64,000 nucleotides of DNA from assembly GCA_900544305.1 (NCBI GenBank), contig UQUV01000003.1, positions 1 through 64,000 of the forward strand. The letters run 5' to 3'. A program made the position numbers and the translations under genes. Source of the DNA: an uncultured Porphyromonadaceae bacterium. Its GTDB lineage: Bacteria > Bacteroidota > Bacteroidia > Bacteroidales > Muribaculaceae. Shown here piece after piece: positions 19,039 to 27,459 of the stretch (position 1 is the stretch's first letter; every line of letters starts with the position of its first letter). The notes under the pieces are model-generated. The model searched no databases. It was not told where the DNA came from and worked only from the letters and a program-made list of their open reading frames with translations.

Positions 19039-22000
19039 TTAGAATGTCAAATTTACGCCAAAAGCAAAGCTTGCAGTTGCAGGAACACCACAATAGTCAA
19101 TACCTACTGAAGATGAACCTACAGCACCTGAACCGGCTGCTGCAACTTCCGGGTCACCGTCATAGTTTGTGAACAACAGAACGTTGTTGGCTGTTGCTGT
19201 CAAACTTGCACGCTTAATGAATTTGATTTTTTCCAACAAAGACTTCGGCAATTCATAAGAGAGCGAAATATTACGCAAACGCAAAGAATTTACTTCAGTC
19301 ATAAAGTTGGCACTTTCACGAGGATAATAAGTTCCGTAGTAGTTAGCAATAATCACATCACCGCTGGCCTTTTGACCGTTGAAGTCATATGTCTTGCCTG
19401 ATTCAAATGTAAATGTCTTGTCTGTATAGATAGGAGCGCCATTTGCATCTGTACCTGATTCCACAACACCACTGATGACCAGTTTATCACGGTTTTCAGT
19501 CATTTTGCTTGTACCGGCAACTGTCATGGCATATTGTGTACCGTTATATACGTGACCGCCAATACGGAATTCCCACAACATGTTGAATGACCAGTTTTTC
19601 CAAGTTACAGTATTGTTCCAACCACCTTGTACTTTCGGTTCACGGTTACCGATTTCATAAGTTGTACTATTGTCCCATGTCGGCATACCGTTGTCGTCCA
19701 AAATAACCTTTCCATCCGGAGTACGGCTCCATTGAGAACCGGAAATTGCCATGAAGTTACCATTGTTGAAAGAAGCAGCCTTGGCATTACCAACTTGTAC
19801 GTCTGTTACATACAGAATTTCTACACCATCAAGCAAGTTACCTACTGTACCACGGTTTCCATACAGGTTCAAGTTAGTTTCCCATGTCCAATCCTTTGTC
19901 TGAACAGGAATACCACCGATAGCAAGTTCCATACCCTTGTTGTAAACGTCACCTGCATTTACAGAGTAAAGGATGTAACCTGATGCATTTGACAATCGCG
20001 GAGTAAGGATTTGGTTGTATGAGTTGTTTGTATAGTATGCATAGTCAAATTTCAAACGGTTGTTGAAGAAACGAAGTTCAAGACCCAACTCAGTTGACTC
20101 TGTGATTTCCGGTTTCAAATATGGATTACCACGTTGCCAGTTGTTACCTACACCTGTTACGCCACCGATAAATGTACCTACCGGCCACAAATATGTATTA
20201 GTTACATACGGGTTGGTATCCTTACCTACTCTTGCCCAAGATGCGCGGATCTTACCGAATGAGAAGATGTTATTGTCAATCAGACCTTTGTCTTGCAAGA
20301 ATTGTGAGAATACAACTGCACCACTCACTGAAGGATAGAAGTAAGAGCGGTTTTCAACAGGAAGAGTTGAAGACCAGTCGTTACGTCCTGTAACCGTCAA
20401 GAACAATGTGTTTCTCCAGTCTGCACGGAATTCACCGAATACACCCAGCAAACGTTTCTGGCTCTTTGAATTTGAGAAGTCACGGTCGGTATCAAGAGCG
20501 TTGTCGAAAGAATAGAATCCAGGAACTTGGAAATTCCATGCCATTCTATAGTTGCGATCTGTCTTAGTGTCATCTGTTGATGTACCGAGCATGAGGTTCA
20601 AGTTAAAGTCGCCGAACTGCTTGTTGAAGTTCATCATCAAGTTAGTTGACAAGTAGCGGTAGCGCAATGAGTTTTCACTCAACATACCCTTCTGCCATGC
20701 TTCCTTGTAAACACCACCAGCACCAATCTGGTTTCTGTTTTCTGTAGTATAGCTATCGATACCCATACGATAAGAAATCCACCACCAGTCTGTAATGTCA
20801 GCCTTGATTGAGAAGTTACCTGTGAAACGTTCAGTAGCGTCTTCAAGTTTGTTCTTGTTGATAATCCAATATGGGTTATCGCGTTCGTCAACAACATCCA
20901 GACGATCGCCGAACATACGGTAACGAGAACCGTCTTCGTTCAAGTAGTGAGTCATGTCGTCTGTCGGTGACCACTTGTAAACACCTTCCATAGTACCTGT
21001 ACCTGATGAACCGTACAATGCGGCAGATGTCAAAGTCTTGTCAGTATTTGCCTGAGAATAAGCGGCATTTGCACCGAATGTAAACATCTTGAACTTTTGT
21101 TCACCGTTGAAACGGAATGTTGCTTTCTGATAGCCGGTAGTCGGAATGATACCTTCCTGGTCATAATATGAACCTGACAAGAAGAAAGAACCATTCTTTG
21201 AACCACCAGATACGCTCAGGTTAGTATCCCAAGCACCGCCCTGCTGGAAGAAGTCGCCAATATTATCGTAAATCGGAGTATTGGCATCAACCGGGCTACC
21301 CCAAGAGTTGTAAGAGAAATCATCGAATGTGGTATTGATGTAGTTACCAGCATTGTCATAATTGTCTTTCATGAAACCTCTACGGTAACGTTTTTGAGTT
21401 TCCGGAAGGTCTTTCACCCAAGAAGTAAGATATTTGGCAGAAAGATTAACCTCAACAGCACCTTCCTGACCTTTCTTTGTTGTGATGATTACAACACCTG
21501 CAGAAGCACGCGAACCATAAAGAGCGGCAGCAGCCGGACCCTTCAATACTGACATGTTCTCAATATCTTCCGGGTTGATATCCATCACACGGTTTGAGTT
21601 GGTAGTAGCGGTAGTTGTCATACCGTCGAACGCAGAGTTACCAACTGAAGAAGTCGAGTTATCATAGATAACACCATCGACTACGAACAACGGCTGGTTA
21701 TCACGTTCCAAGGATGTACCACCACGAAGAATAATTTGTGAACCGGAACCGGCTGCACCTGAACCCTGTGTAATGCTGACACCCGCCATCTTACCGGAAA
21801 GTGAGTTCAACACGTTAACGGATTTATTCTTCATAAGTTCTTCGCTGTCGATATCTTCCACAGCGTAAGCCAAAGATTTCTTCTCGCGAGTAATACCCAA
21901 AGCGGTAACAACTACTTCGTCCAAATTAGTTGTGCTCGACAAGCTTACATCATAGACACTATTGCCGGAAGCAACACGAACTTCACGTTGTCCCAATCCC

Positions 22001-22263
22001 ACATAAGACACCACAAGCGTCTGTCCGGGCTTTGCCGACAATACATATCGTCCGTTCACATCTGTAACGACTCCGGTGTTCGTACCTTTAACCATAACAG
22101 AAGCTCCAATCACGGGATCTCCATTGTTGTCGGTCACAACACCACTGACTTTTCCAGTCTGTGTTTGAGATGCCGTAGTCTGTGCAGCCAGCTGACTGCC
22201 TGACCATGTAGGACAACCCAACGCAAGGAAAAGTGCGACGCATAATACATGTTTTTTTCTCAT
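19039..22263 (-). CDS. SusC/RagA-family TonB-linked outer-membrane transporter
   Basis: A 1074-residue protein with signal peptide, then a carboxypeptidase-like domain (about 37-115: GKVSGVVTDNNGDPVIGASV), the SusC signature TNLDEVVVTALGI (about 112-124), a plug domain with ITQGSGAAGSGSQIILRGG and a TonB-dependent barrel ending in AFGVNLTF. It imports oligomers across the outer membrane with TonB energy. The order SusC then SusD is standard. It lacks the N-terminal STN signalling domain and no anti-sigma/ECF pair is nearby, so trans-envelope signalling is not expected. Confidence 0.95.
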   Translation of the reverse strand: MRKKHVLCVALFLALGCPTWSGSQLAAQTTASQTQTGKVSGVVTDNNGDPVIGASVMVKGTNTGVVTDVNGRYVLSAKPGQTLVVSYVGLGQREVRVASGNSVYDVSLSSTTNLDEVVVTALGITREKKSLAYAVEDIDSEELMKNKSVNVLNSLSGKMAGVSITQGSGAAGSGSQIILRGGTSLERDNQPLFVVDGVIYDNSTSSVGNSAFDGMTTTATTNSNRVMDINPEDIENMSVLKGPAAAALYGSRASAGVVIITTKKGQEGAVEVNLSAKYLTSWVKDLPETQKRYRRGFMKDNYDNAGNYINTTFDDFSYNSWGSPVDANTPIYDNIGDFFQQGGAWDTNLSVSGGSKNGSFFLSGSYYDQEGIIPTTGYQKATFRFNGEQKFKMFTFGANAAYSQANTDKTLTSAALYGSSGTGTMEGVYKWSPTDDMTHYLNEDGSRYRMFGDRLDVVDERDNPYWIINKNKLEDATERFTGNFSIKADITDWWWISYRMGIDSYTTENRNQIGAGGVYKEAWQKGMLSENSLRYRYLSTNLMMNFNKQFGDFNLNLMLGTSTDDTKTDRNYRMAWNFQVPGFYSFDNALDTDRDFSNSKSQKRLLGVFGEFRADWRNTLFLTVTGRNDWSSTLPVENRSYFYPSVSGAVVFSQFLQDKGLIDNNIFSFGKIRASWARVGKDTNPYVTNTYLWPVGTFIGGVTGVGNNWQRGNPYLKPEITESTELGLELRFFNNRLKFDYAYYTNNSYNQILTPRLSNASGYILYSVNAGDVYNKGMELAIGGIPVQTKDWTWETNLNLYGNRGTVGNLLDGVEILYVTDVQVGNAKAASFNNGNFMAISGSQWSRTPDGKVILDDNGMPTWDNSTTYEIGNREPKVQGGWNNTVTWKNWSFNMLWEFRIGGHVYNGTQYAMTVAGTSKMTENRDKLVISGVVESGTDANGAPIYTDKTFTFESGKTYDFNGQKASGDVIIANYYGTYYPRESANFMTEVNSLRLRNISLSYELPKSLLEKIKFIKRASLTATANNVLLFTNYDGDPEVAAAGSGAVGSSSVGIDYCGVPATASFAFGVNLTF

Positions 22264-22730
22264 AAGCGTTAAAATAAAGTGTTTTTTTAGACAGGTTATT
22301 ATAATTTTAACATTCTATTTAATATTTCCAATTGAAATAAGAGTTTTCTCAGCATTATTCACTGCCTATTTTAAGACAAAGTAAATGTTTTTTCAGGAAA
22401 TAAACAACACTTTTTTATAGTTTTTTACTGTCATTTCGTTGACAAAATAATCAAGACTCTAAAATATGCTACATAACATACTTATATAATAACAATTCGT
22501 AACATGCTTTCGACATAGTTTTCAATCCAGCCTCCATCTCCACACCTACAAACTTACAACCCGTAACCACCCAAAGAAGCAACCCAACACCACACATCCA
22601 ACGACAAAAGAGCTGAAAGCCGGCAACAAACTTTATATCCAATTGTAAACAAACCTGTTATCTGCTTGTTTTTCTAATTATTTTTACATATTTTCGCAAG
22701 ACAACCGAAAACCCCAATCACTGAAAAATC
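22264..22730. other. 467-base divergent intergenic region
   Basis: It lies between susC (minus) and the first L,D-transpeptidase (plus). The part from 22264 to 22500 is very AT-rich. I found no convincing TAnnTTTG box, hairpin or coding frame, although promoters in both directions must be here. Confidence 0.5.
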
Positions 22731-23729
22731 ATGAAATTCCCCAAAGTACTTTCAATTTTATATACATTATTAATATATGCATGCACTGACAGCACCCCTG
22801 TCAGTCCGACACCCGAGCCAGTAAAACACAGGCCAGAAATCCCCGTCGTAAAACCGTTGGAACCAAAAGACATCACACTCAGCAAAAATCTCGAATACGA
22901 CAAATACACCCTCGACGACGTTTATCCGTACCGCGACACGACGCGTTCGTTCAAATGGGAAACAATCAAGCAGCACCTTGCCGACATTGAAAACATGCAG
23001 AGCGACAAAATGCGATGGGCCGTCATGACCAACTACAAGAACCGAAACGGCGAGGCTCCGCTCGTAAAGACATTCGTCCGCAATGAATACACACGCGTTT
23101 CCGACACCCTCGGCGTGGAACGCTACCAGTCAGTTCCCGTTTACGAACTGACCGACACCGTCACGCCGTTACGCTATGGCCGCGACGGCTCAATAGTATG
23201 GCTTAACGACACCACCGGAAACTTCTGGCGGATACAGCCTGTCAATTCCGGGAAAGAATGGCTCGTCCCACGCCGCTACCTGAAGCACCTGTCAGGGAAA
23301 GTGGAATTTTCGCATGTAATCGTTGTGGACCGGGGCGACCAGAACATCGCGACACTGGAAAGAAGGTCACGCGGAAAGTGGGACATCCTCAGCATGAATC
23401 CGGCCACCACGGGCCGCCATGCCCCACCCTATGCACAGGAGACTCCACTGGGCGTTTTCCTGCTGCAAGAAAAGAAAAAGAGAATGCTGTTCCTCAAAGA
23501 CGGTTCTACGGAACTTGGCGGAGAAGCCCCGTTTGCCAGCCGCTTCACCAACGGAGCATACATTCATGGCATCCCGACAAACCTGCCTCAAACCGGAATC
23601 ATAGAATACAGCTGGTCGCTGGGCACTGTTCCGAAATCACATATGTGCGTACGCAATGCCACGTCGCACGCACAGTTCATCTACGAATGGGCTCCGACCG
23701 AACGGACGCTGATTGTCGTGATTGAATAA
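22731..23729 (+). CDS. L,D-transpeptidase-family lipoprotein
   Basis: A 332-residue protein with an N-terminal hydrophobic stretch ending in IYACTDS (Cys at about 18), consistent with a lipoprotein, then a proline-rich linker (TPVSPTPEPVKHRPEIPVVKP). The C-terminal YkuD domain shows AYIHGIP and, about 27 residues later, SHMCVRN, in place of the usual SHGCxR; the catalytic His and Cys are present. Such enzymes form 3-3 cross-links or attach proteins to peptidoglycan. The Gly-to-Met change beside the Cys is unusual. A second, distinct YkuD-like gene follows 91 bases later. Confidence 0.82.
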   Translation: MKFPKVLSILYTLLIYACTDSTPVSPTPEPVKHRPEIPVVKPLEPKDITLSKNLEYDKYTLDDVYPYRDTTRSFKWETIKQHLADIENMQSDKMRWAVMTNYKNRNGEAPLVKTFVRNEYTRVSDTLGVERYQSVPVYELTDTVTPLRYGRDGSIVWLNDTTGNFWRIQPVNSGKEWLVPRRYLKHLSGKVEFSHVIVVDRGDQNIATLERRSRGKWDILSMNPATTGRHAPPYAQETPLGVFLLQEKKKRMLFLKDGSTELGGEAPFASRFTNGAYIHGIPTNLPQTGIIEYSWSLGTVPKSHMCVRNATSHAQFIYEWAPTERTLIVVIE

Positions 23730-23789
23730 ATCAATCTTTTTTGTTGATTTTTAACGATATAACATATTCCATCCAAGAAAAATTGGCCG

Positions 23790-23797
23790 TAACTTTG
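23790..23797 (+). promoter_or_regulatory. -7 box (TAACTTTG) for the second L,D-transpeptidase
   Basis: Matches TAnnTTTG; about 24 bases before the start codon. It suggests the second transpeptidase has its own promoter. Confidence 0.6.
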
Positions 23798-23820
23798 CAG
23801 CGTTTTCAGGATACGAAAAA

Positions 23821-24522
23821 ATGCGGTCAATTTTTCTTACCATATTTACATTACTTTTGCCACTTGCATGGCTCATTGAAGGCAAGGCGGAAACCGTCGT
23901 TGCAGAAACTTCGTGCGACTCTACGGCAATGAGCCGCCACGAACAGCTTTTTCACGAAATGCACCTCGACAGCATCGTGAACTATACCGCATTCGAGCAG
24001 GCCGTAGTGGGATACGAAAGAATTCAGGAAAAGAAACGCCCAGTGCTGACACTTATCGACTTTTCAAAACCGTCGACCGAAAAACGCCTGTATGTATTCG
24101 ACATGAACGCAAAAAAACTGCTCTTTTCATCAGTCGTAGCCCATGGCAAGAACAGCGGTGACAAATACGCCACCTCTTTTTCCAACAAAAACGGTTCCCA
24201 CAAAAGTTCCTTAGGCTTTTACCTCACAGGGGGTACCTATCAGGGAAGCAACGGCTATTCGCTTATCCTCGACGGATTGGAAAAAGGCGTCAACGACCAG
24301 GCCCGGCGCCGCGCCATCGTGGTACACGGAGCCGACTACGCCAATCCGGAAGTGGCGAAATGCGGCCGTCTGGGCAGAAGTTTCGGCTGTCCGGCTCTGC
24401 CACGTGCACTGACCCGCCCGATTATCGATGCCATCAAGGGCGGCAGTGTCCTGTTTATCTACGCCGAAAAGCAGGACTACCTCGCCCAGAGCAGCATCCT
24501 GCAAAATCACGACATTTTATAA
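23821..24522 (+). CDS. murein L,D-transpeptidase catalytic domain protein (YkuD_2 family)
   Basis: A 233-residue exported protein with signal peptide (residues 1-22). The YkuD_2 catalytic region includes SSVVAHGKNSG, LGFYLTGGTYQGSNGYSL, AIVVHGADYAN and GRSFGCPALP; the conserved His and Cys are in the last two. It probably acts on peptidoglycan stem peptides in the periplasm. It differs in family from the upstream enzyme (YkuD), so the two are not recent duplicates. A stand-alone promoter box lies 24 bases upstream. Confidence 0.87.
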   Translation: MRSIFLTIFTLLLPLAWLIEGKAETVVAETSCDSTAMSRHEQLFHEMHLDSIVNYTAFEQAVVGYERIQEKKRPVLTLIDFSKPSTEKRLYVFDMNAKKLLFSSVVAHGKNSGDKYATSFSNKNGSHKSSLGFYLTGGTYQGSNGYSLILDGLEKGVNDQARRRAIVVHGADYANPEVAKCGRLGRSFGCPALPRALTRPIIDAIKGGSVLFIYAEKQDYLAQSSILQNHDIL

Positions 24523-24603
24523 TCACACATTGCGTTTACCACCAAAACGCATCCGTTCGTCCTTAAATTTACCGCAACCGTCGTCACGAATCATATTTTT
24601 TCG

Positions 24604-24611
24604 TATATTAG
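24604..24611 (+). promoter_or_regulatory. -7 box variant (TATATTAG) for the lysine-rich protein gene
   Basis: One base from TAnnTTTG; the start codon is 25 bases downstream. The same TAnnTTAG form occurs before three other genes of the window. Confidence 0.45.
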
Positions 24612-24635
24612 CAGTGAACAACTAAAACGAAAATT

Positions 24636-25118
24636 ATGAAAACACCTGCATTTCTGACCTGCGCCATCCTTTTATTGGCAAGCTGCATGCCGTTGCAGGC
24701 AGGTACAAGAATCACGCCATCTCCGGCACCGTCATCAACCAAGTTCGTCATCGTGACGGACTCCCACAAAAACGACAAAAAGCACAAGAAACATAAAAAA
24801 GCGAAAAAAGACAAAAAGGAAAAGACTGTCGTAATAAAAGTCGGAACAAAAGTAAAGAAACGCCCGGCCAACGCCGTGGTGATAAAATATGACAAGCACG
24901 ACTACTGGTACGACAACGGCGTGTACTACATCGAGTGTTCCCCATCCGTCTACGAAGTCATCCGCCCGCGTGTAGGCATGATCGTTCCGGTTCTTCCCCG
25001 CTATGCCGAGAAAGTAATCATCAAAGGCGAACCGTTCTTCAAATTTGAAACAACGCTTTACAAGCAAATTTCAGGAAAAGGCGGCATCCAATTCCAGGTA
25101 TCCGGCTTTCTCGACTAA
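24636..25118 (+). CDS. exported lysine-rich protein, DUF6515-like
   Basis: A 160-residue protein. The N-terminus ends in LLASCMPLQA: either lipobox ASC (Cys 17) or a signal peptide cut after QA. A strongly basic block follows (KNDKKHKKHKKAKKDKKEK, about residues 45-63), then HDYWYDNGVYYIECSPSVYEVIRPRVGMIVPVLP (about 88-121), which resembles the DUF6515 pattern 'yYy.nGvyY....~Y.vV.pp.G..v..LP'. The basic stretch may bind peptidoglycan, LPS phosphate or nucleic acid (inferred). Function unknown. Confidence 0.65.
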   Translation: MKTPAFLTCAILLLASCMPLQAGTRITPSPAPSSTKFVIVTDSHKNDKKHKKHKKAKKDKKEKTVVIKVGTKVKKRPANAVVIKYDKHDYWYDNGVYYIECSPSVYEVIRPRVGMIVPVLPRYAEKVIIKGEPFFKFETTLYKQISGKGGIQFQVSGFLD

Positions 25119-25133
25119 GAATTAAACAGAAAA

Positions 25134-25173
25134 AACGGCGTCGGTTTGCAGACTGTTGCAACCCGGCGCCGTT
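25134..25173 (+). terminator. hairpin after the lysine-rich protein gene
   Basis: A 17-position stem (25134-25150 with 25157-25173) containing a wobble and a mismatch. It is not followed by a T run, so it may act only as an RNA-stabilising 3' hairpin. Confidence 0.5.
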
Positions 25174-25294
25174 CGCATATCAAATTTCGCAACTTTTCTG
25201 TTACTCATCTAAAACTTGGATCTGATTTGAAAATCCCTCAGATTTTTGCGTTGACCCTTCTTATGGTGCTCCGAATACACCCAAGCGCGCAAAA

Positions 25295-25324
25295 TGAAAA
25301 AAGGCCGCAATCAACTTGCGACCT
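25295..25324 (-). terminator. terminator after tRNA-Val
   Basis: AGGCCGCAA (25302-25310) pairs with TTGCGACCT (25316-25324), one mismatch, followed on the minus strand by about seven T. It lies 9 bases after the tRNA 3' end. Confidence 0.85.
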
Positions 25325-25332
25325 CTCTTTCG

Positions 25333-25407
25333 TGGGCGTTGACGGATTCGAACCGCCGACCCTCTGCTTGTAAGGCAGATGCTCTGAACCAGCTGAGCTA
25401 AACGCCC
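25333..25407 (-). tRNA. tRNA-Val (anticodon TAC)
   Basis: On the minus strand: seven-base acceptor stem GGGCGTT/AACGCCC, D-arm GCTC...GAGC, anticodon arm TCTGC-CTTACAA-GCAGA giving anticodon TAC, variable loop GGGTC, T-arm with TTCGAAT, and discriminator A. The CCA end is not encoded. TAC reads valine codon GTA and, when modified, others of the GTN box. Confidence 0.96.
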
Positions 25408-25657
25408 GATTCTTTGTTTTTGTGCTATCGTTTTCCCGATTGCGTTGCAAAGGTACGACGATTTTTTGAATCTGCAAATTTTTGCGGCACATTTTTTCAA
25501 TAAATTTTTCGTACATTTCAGCAAAAGCCTAATTAGCAAATCATTAAACTCAACAAAAAATATCAACTTTTTTGAGAAAAAACAAACTCTTTTTATTTCC
25601 ATGCCGTAAAGCCCCGTTTCCATCATATTTTTCATACAAGAAGAAAGTACGACACAG

Positions 25658-25796
25658 CCCAACCTGAAAACTGCGTTTTCATTTGTCTCTCCGCTCACCT
25701 TTCACTATCTTTATAGAAAATAGGATGCGGTTCGGCATACCCAAATTTGAAAACTGCGTTTTCATTTGTCTCTCCGCTCACCTTTCACTATCTTTG
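25658..25796 (+). repeat. 83-base promoter-carrying repeat, copy B (purB)
   Basis: A 49-base block (25664-25712) recurs almost exactly at 25747-25795, an 83-base period as in copy A. It ends in TATCTTTG (25789-25796) with TTTG at 25765-25768, 20 bases upstream: a full Bacteroidetes promoter reading toward purB. The earlier unit ends in TATCTTTA, so it is probably a weaker promoter. The palindrome GAAAACTGCGTTTTC is in both. Confidence 0.9.
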
Positions 25797-25869
25797 CAAA
25801 AAATTTCAGGCCAACGGCTTTTTGACCGAAAACAAACAGAATTTAATAAACCCAATAAAAAATCCAGCA

Positions 25870-27213
25870 ATGGCACTTAGCACATTAACTGCAATCTCAC
25901 CGATCGACGGACGCTACCGCAGCAAAGCGGAAGTGCTCGAAAACTATTATTCGGAATACGCCCTTATCCGCTACCGCGTTAAAGTGGAAATTGAATATTT
26001 CATCGCACTTTGCGAACTTCCACTTCCACAACTCGCAGGAATCGACAAGGCAATCTTCCCGACATTGCGCGAAATCTACACTAATTTTTCAGTAGAGGAC
26101 GCGCAAAAGGTAAAAGACATTGAAAGCGTGACAAACCACGACGTAAAAGCTGTGGAATACTTCATTAAGGAAAAGTTCGACGCTCTCAAACTTGATGCCT
26201 ACAAGGAATTCATCCATTTCGGACTTACTTCGCAGGACATCAACAACACCTCTGTTCCGATGCTTATCCGCGATTCCATCCACGAAGCCTATCTGCCGCT
26301 TCTCGATGAAATGGTGAACAAGCTGAACGCATTTGCTGAAGAATGGAAAGACATTCCTATGCTTGCAAAAACTCACGGACAACCGGCCTCTCCTACTCGC
26401 CTGGGTAAAGAAATCCGTGTGTTCGCCTACCGCATCGAACGTCAGCGCGAATTGCTGAAGCAAGTGCCTGTAAGCGGAAAATTCGGCGGTGCAACAGGTA
26501 ACTTCAACGCACACCGCGTTGCCTATCCTAACATTGACTGGCGCAGCTTCGCCAAGTCGTTCCTCAACGAAAAACTCGGCATCGAACGTGAAGAATGGAC
26601 AACACAGATTTCCAACTACGACAATCTCGCCGCACTTTTCGACGCTATGGCGCGCATCAACACCATCATGATAGACCTCGACCGCGACATGTGGCAATAC
26701 ATCTCGATGGAATACTTCAAACAGAAAATCAAAGCCGGTGAAGTCGGTTCTTCAGCAATGCCTCACAAAGTCAACCCGATTGACTTCGAAAACTCGGAAG
26801 GCAACCTCGGAATCGCCAACGCCATTCTGCAACACCTCGCAGGCAAGCTGCCGATTTCACGTCTGCAACGCGACTTGACCGACTCTACAGTGCTCCGCAA
26901 CGTGGGTGTTCCTTTGGCACACATGCTCATTGCTCTTCACAGCACATTGAAAGGCTTGGGCAAGCTGCTCCTCAACGAAGCTGCCATCAACCGCGACCTC
27001 GACAATATGTGGAATGTCGTAGCCGAAGCCATCCAGACAATCCTGCGCCGCGAAGGCTATGAAAAGCCCTATGAAACGCTGAAAGCCCTTACCCGTACAA
27101 ACTCTGTGGTAAACGCTGAAAGCATCGCCAATTTCATCGACACGCTCAACGTCAGCGACGAAGTGAAAAGCGAGCTTAAAGCCATCACACCTCACAATTA
27201 TACAGGATTTTAA
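25870..27213 (+). CDS. purB: adenylosuccinate lyase
   Basis: 447 residues from ATG at 25870 (MALSTLTAISPIDGRYRSK). The frame is open 41 codons upstream, but that part is translated repeat and promoter sequence. Conserved features: TSQDINNTS, KTHGQPASPT, and the signature loop GSSAMPHKVNPIDFENSEGN (about residues 295-314). It acts twice in purine synthesis, splitting fumarate from SAICAR and from adenylosuccinate. The promoter is supplied by repeat copy B, with a leader near 70 bases. Single gene with a strong terminator. Confidence 0.96.
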   Translation: MALSTLTAISPIDGRYRSKAEVLENYYSEYALIRYRVKVEIEYFIALCELPLPQLAGIDKAIFPTLREIYTNFSVEDAQKVKDIESVTNHDVKAVEYFIKEKFDALKLDAYKEFIHFGLTSQDINNTSVPMLIRDSIHEAYLPLLDEMVNKLNAFAEEWKDIPMLAKTHGQPASPTRLGKEIRVFAYRIERQRELLKQVPVSGKFGGATGNFNAHRVAYPNIDWRSFAKSFLNEKLGIEREEWTTQISNYDNLAALFDAMARINTIMIDLDRDMWQYISMEYFKQKIKAGEVGSSAMPHKVNPIDFENSEGNLGIANAILQHLAGKLPISRLQRDLTDSTVLRNVGVPLAHMLIALHSTLKGLGKLLLNEAAINRDLDNMWNVVAEAIQTILRREGYEKPYETLKALTRTNSVVNAESIANFIDTLNVSDEVKSELKAITPHNYTGF

Positions 27214-27227
27214 GCACTAATTAATCC

Positions 27228-27304
27228 AAAAGAGACACATAGCTAAAAAGATTGTTAAAAATACGACAGGCAACAACATCTTTTTAACTATGTGTTTCTT
27301 TTTT
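27228..27304 (+). terminator. terminator after purB
   Basis: A 25-position stem with two mismatches (27228-27252 with 27278-27304) around a loop of about 25 bases, followed by a T run. Confidence 0.85.
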
Positions 27305-27319
27305 CCAAAAAATAAGACT

Positions 27320-27327
27320 TATATTTG
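27320..27327 (+). promoter_or_regulatory. -7 box (TATATTTG) for the pseudouridine synthase gene
   Basis: Exact TAnnTTTG match. The start codon is 133 bases downstream, so the mRNA would have a long leader (27330-27459) in which I see no known riboswitch. Confidence 0.6.
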
Positions 27328-27459
27328 CACGTGAAAAAGTCAGGTTTCAAGCATATACTTGACGAGAAAGTCAACAATTGCAATTAACGATAACTTTAAA
27401 CAACAAATAGCATATTATTCACGCCGCGAGGCTTGTTAAAAATTTAATTTTTTGAATTT

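Noticed and set aside
17166..22263. Complete polysaccharide utilisation locus
   Set aside because: Only SusC and SusD are present; no glycoside hydrolase, sulfatase or hybrid two-component regulator lies nearby.
25261..25698. 145-residue minus-strand frame covering the tRNA
   Set aside because: It is formed from the tRNA-Val gene, its terminator and part of the promoter repeat.
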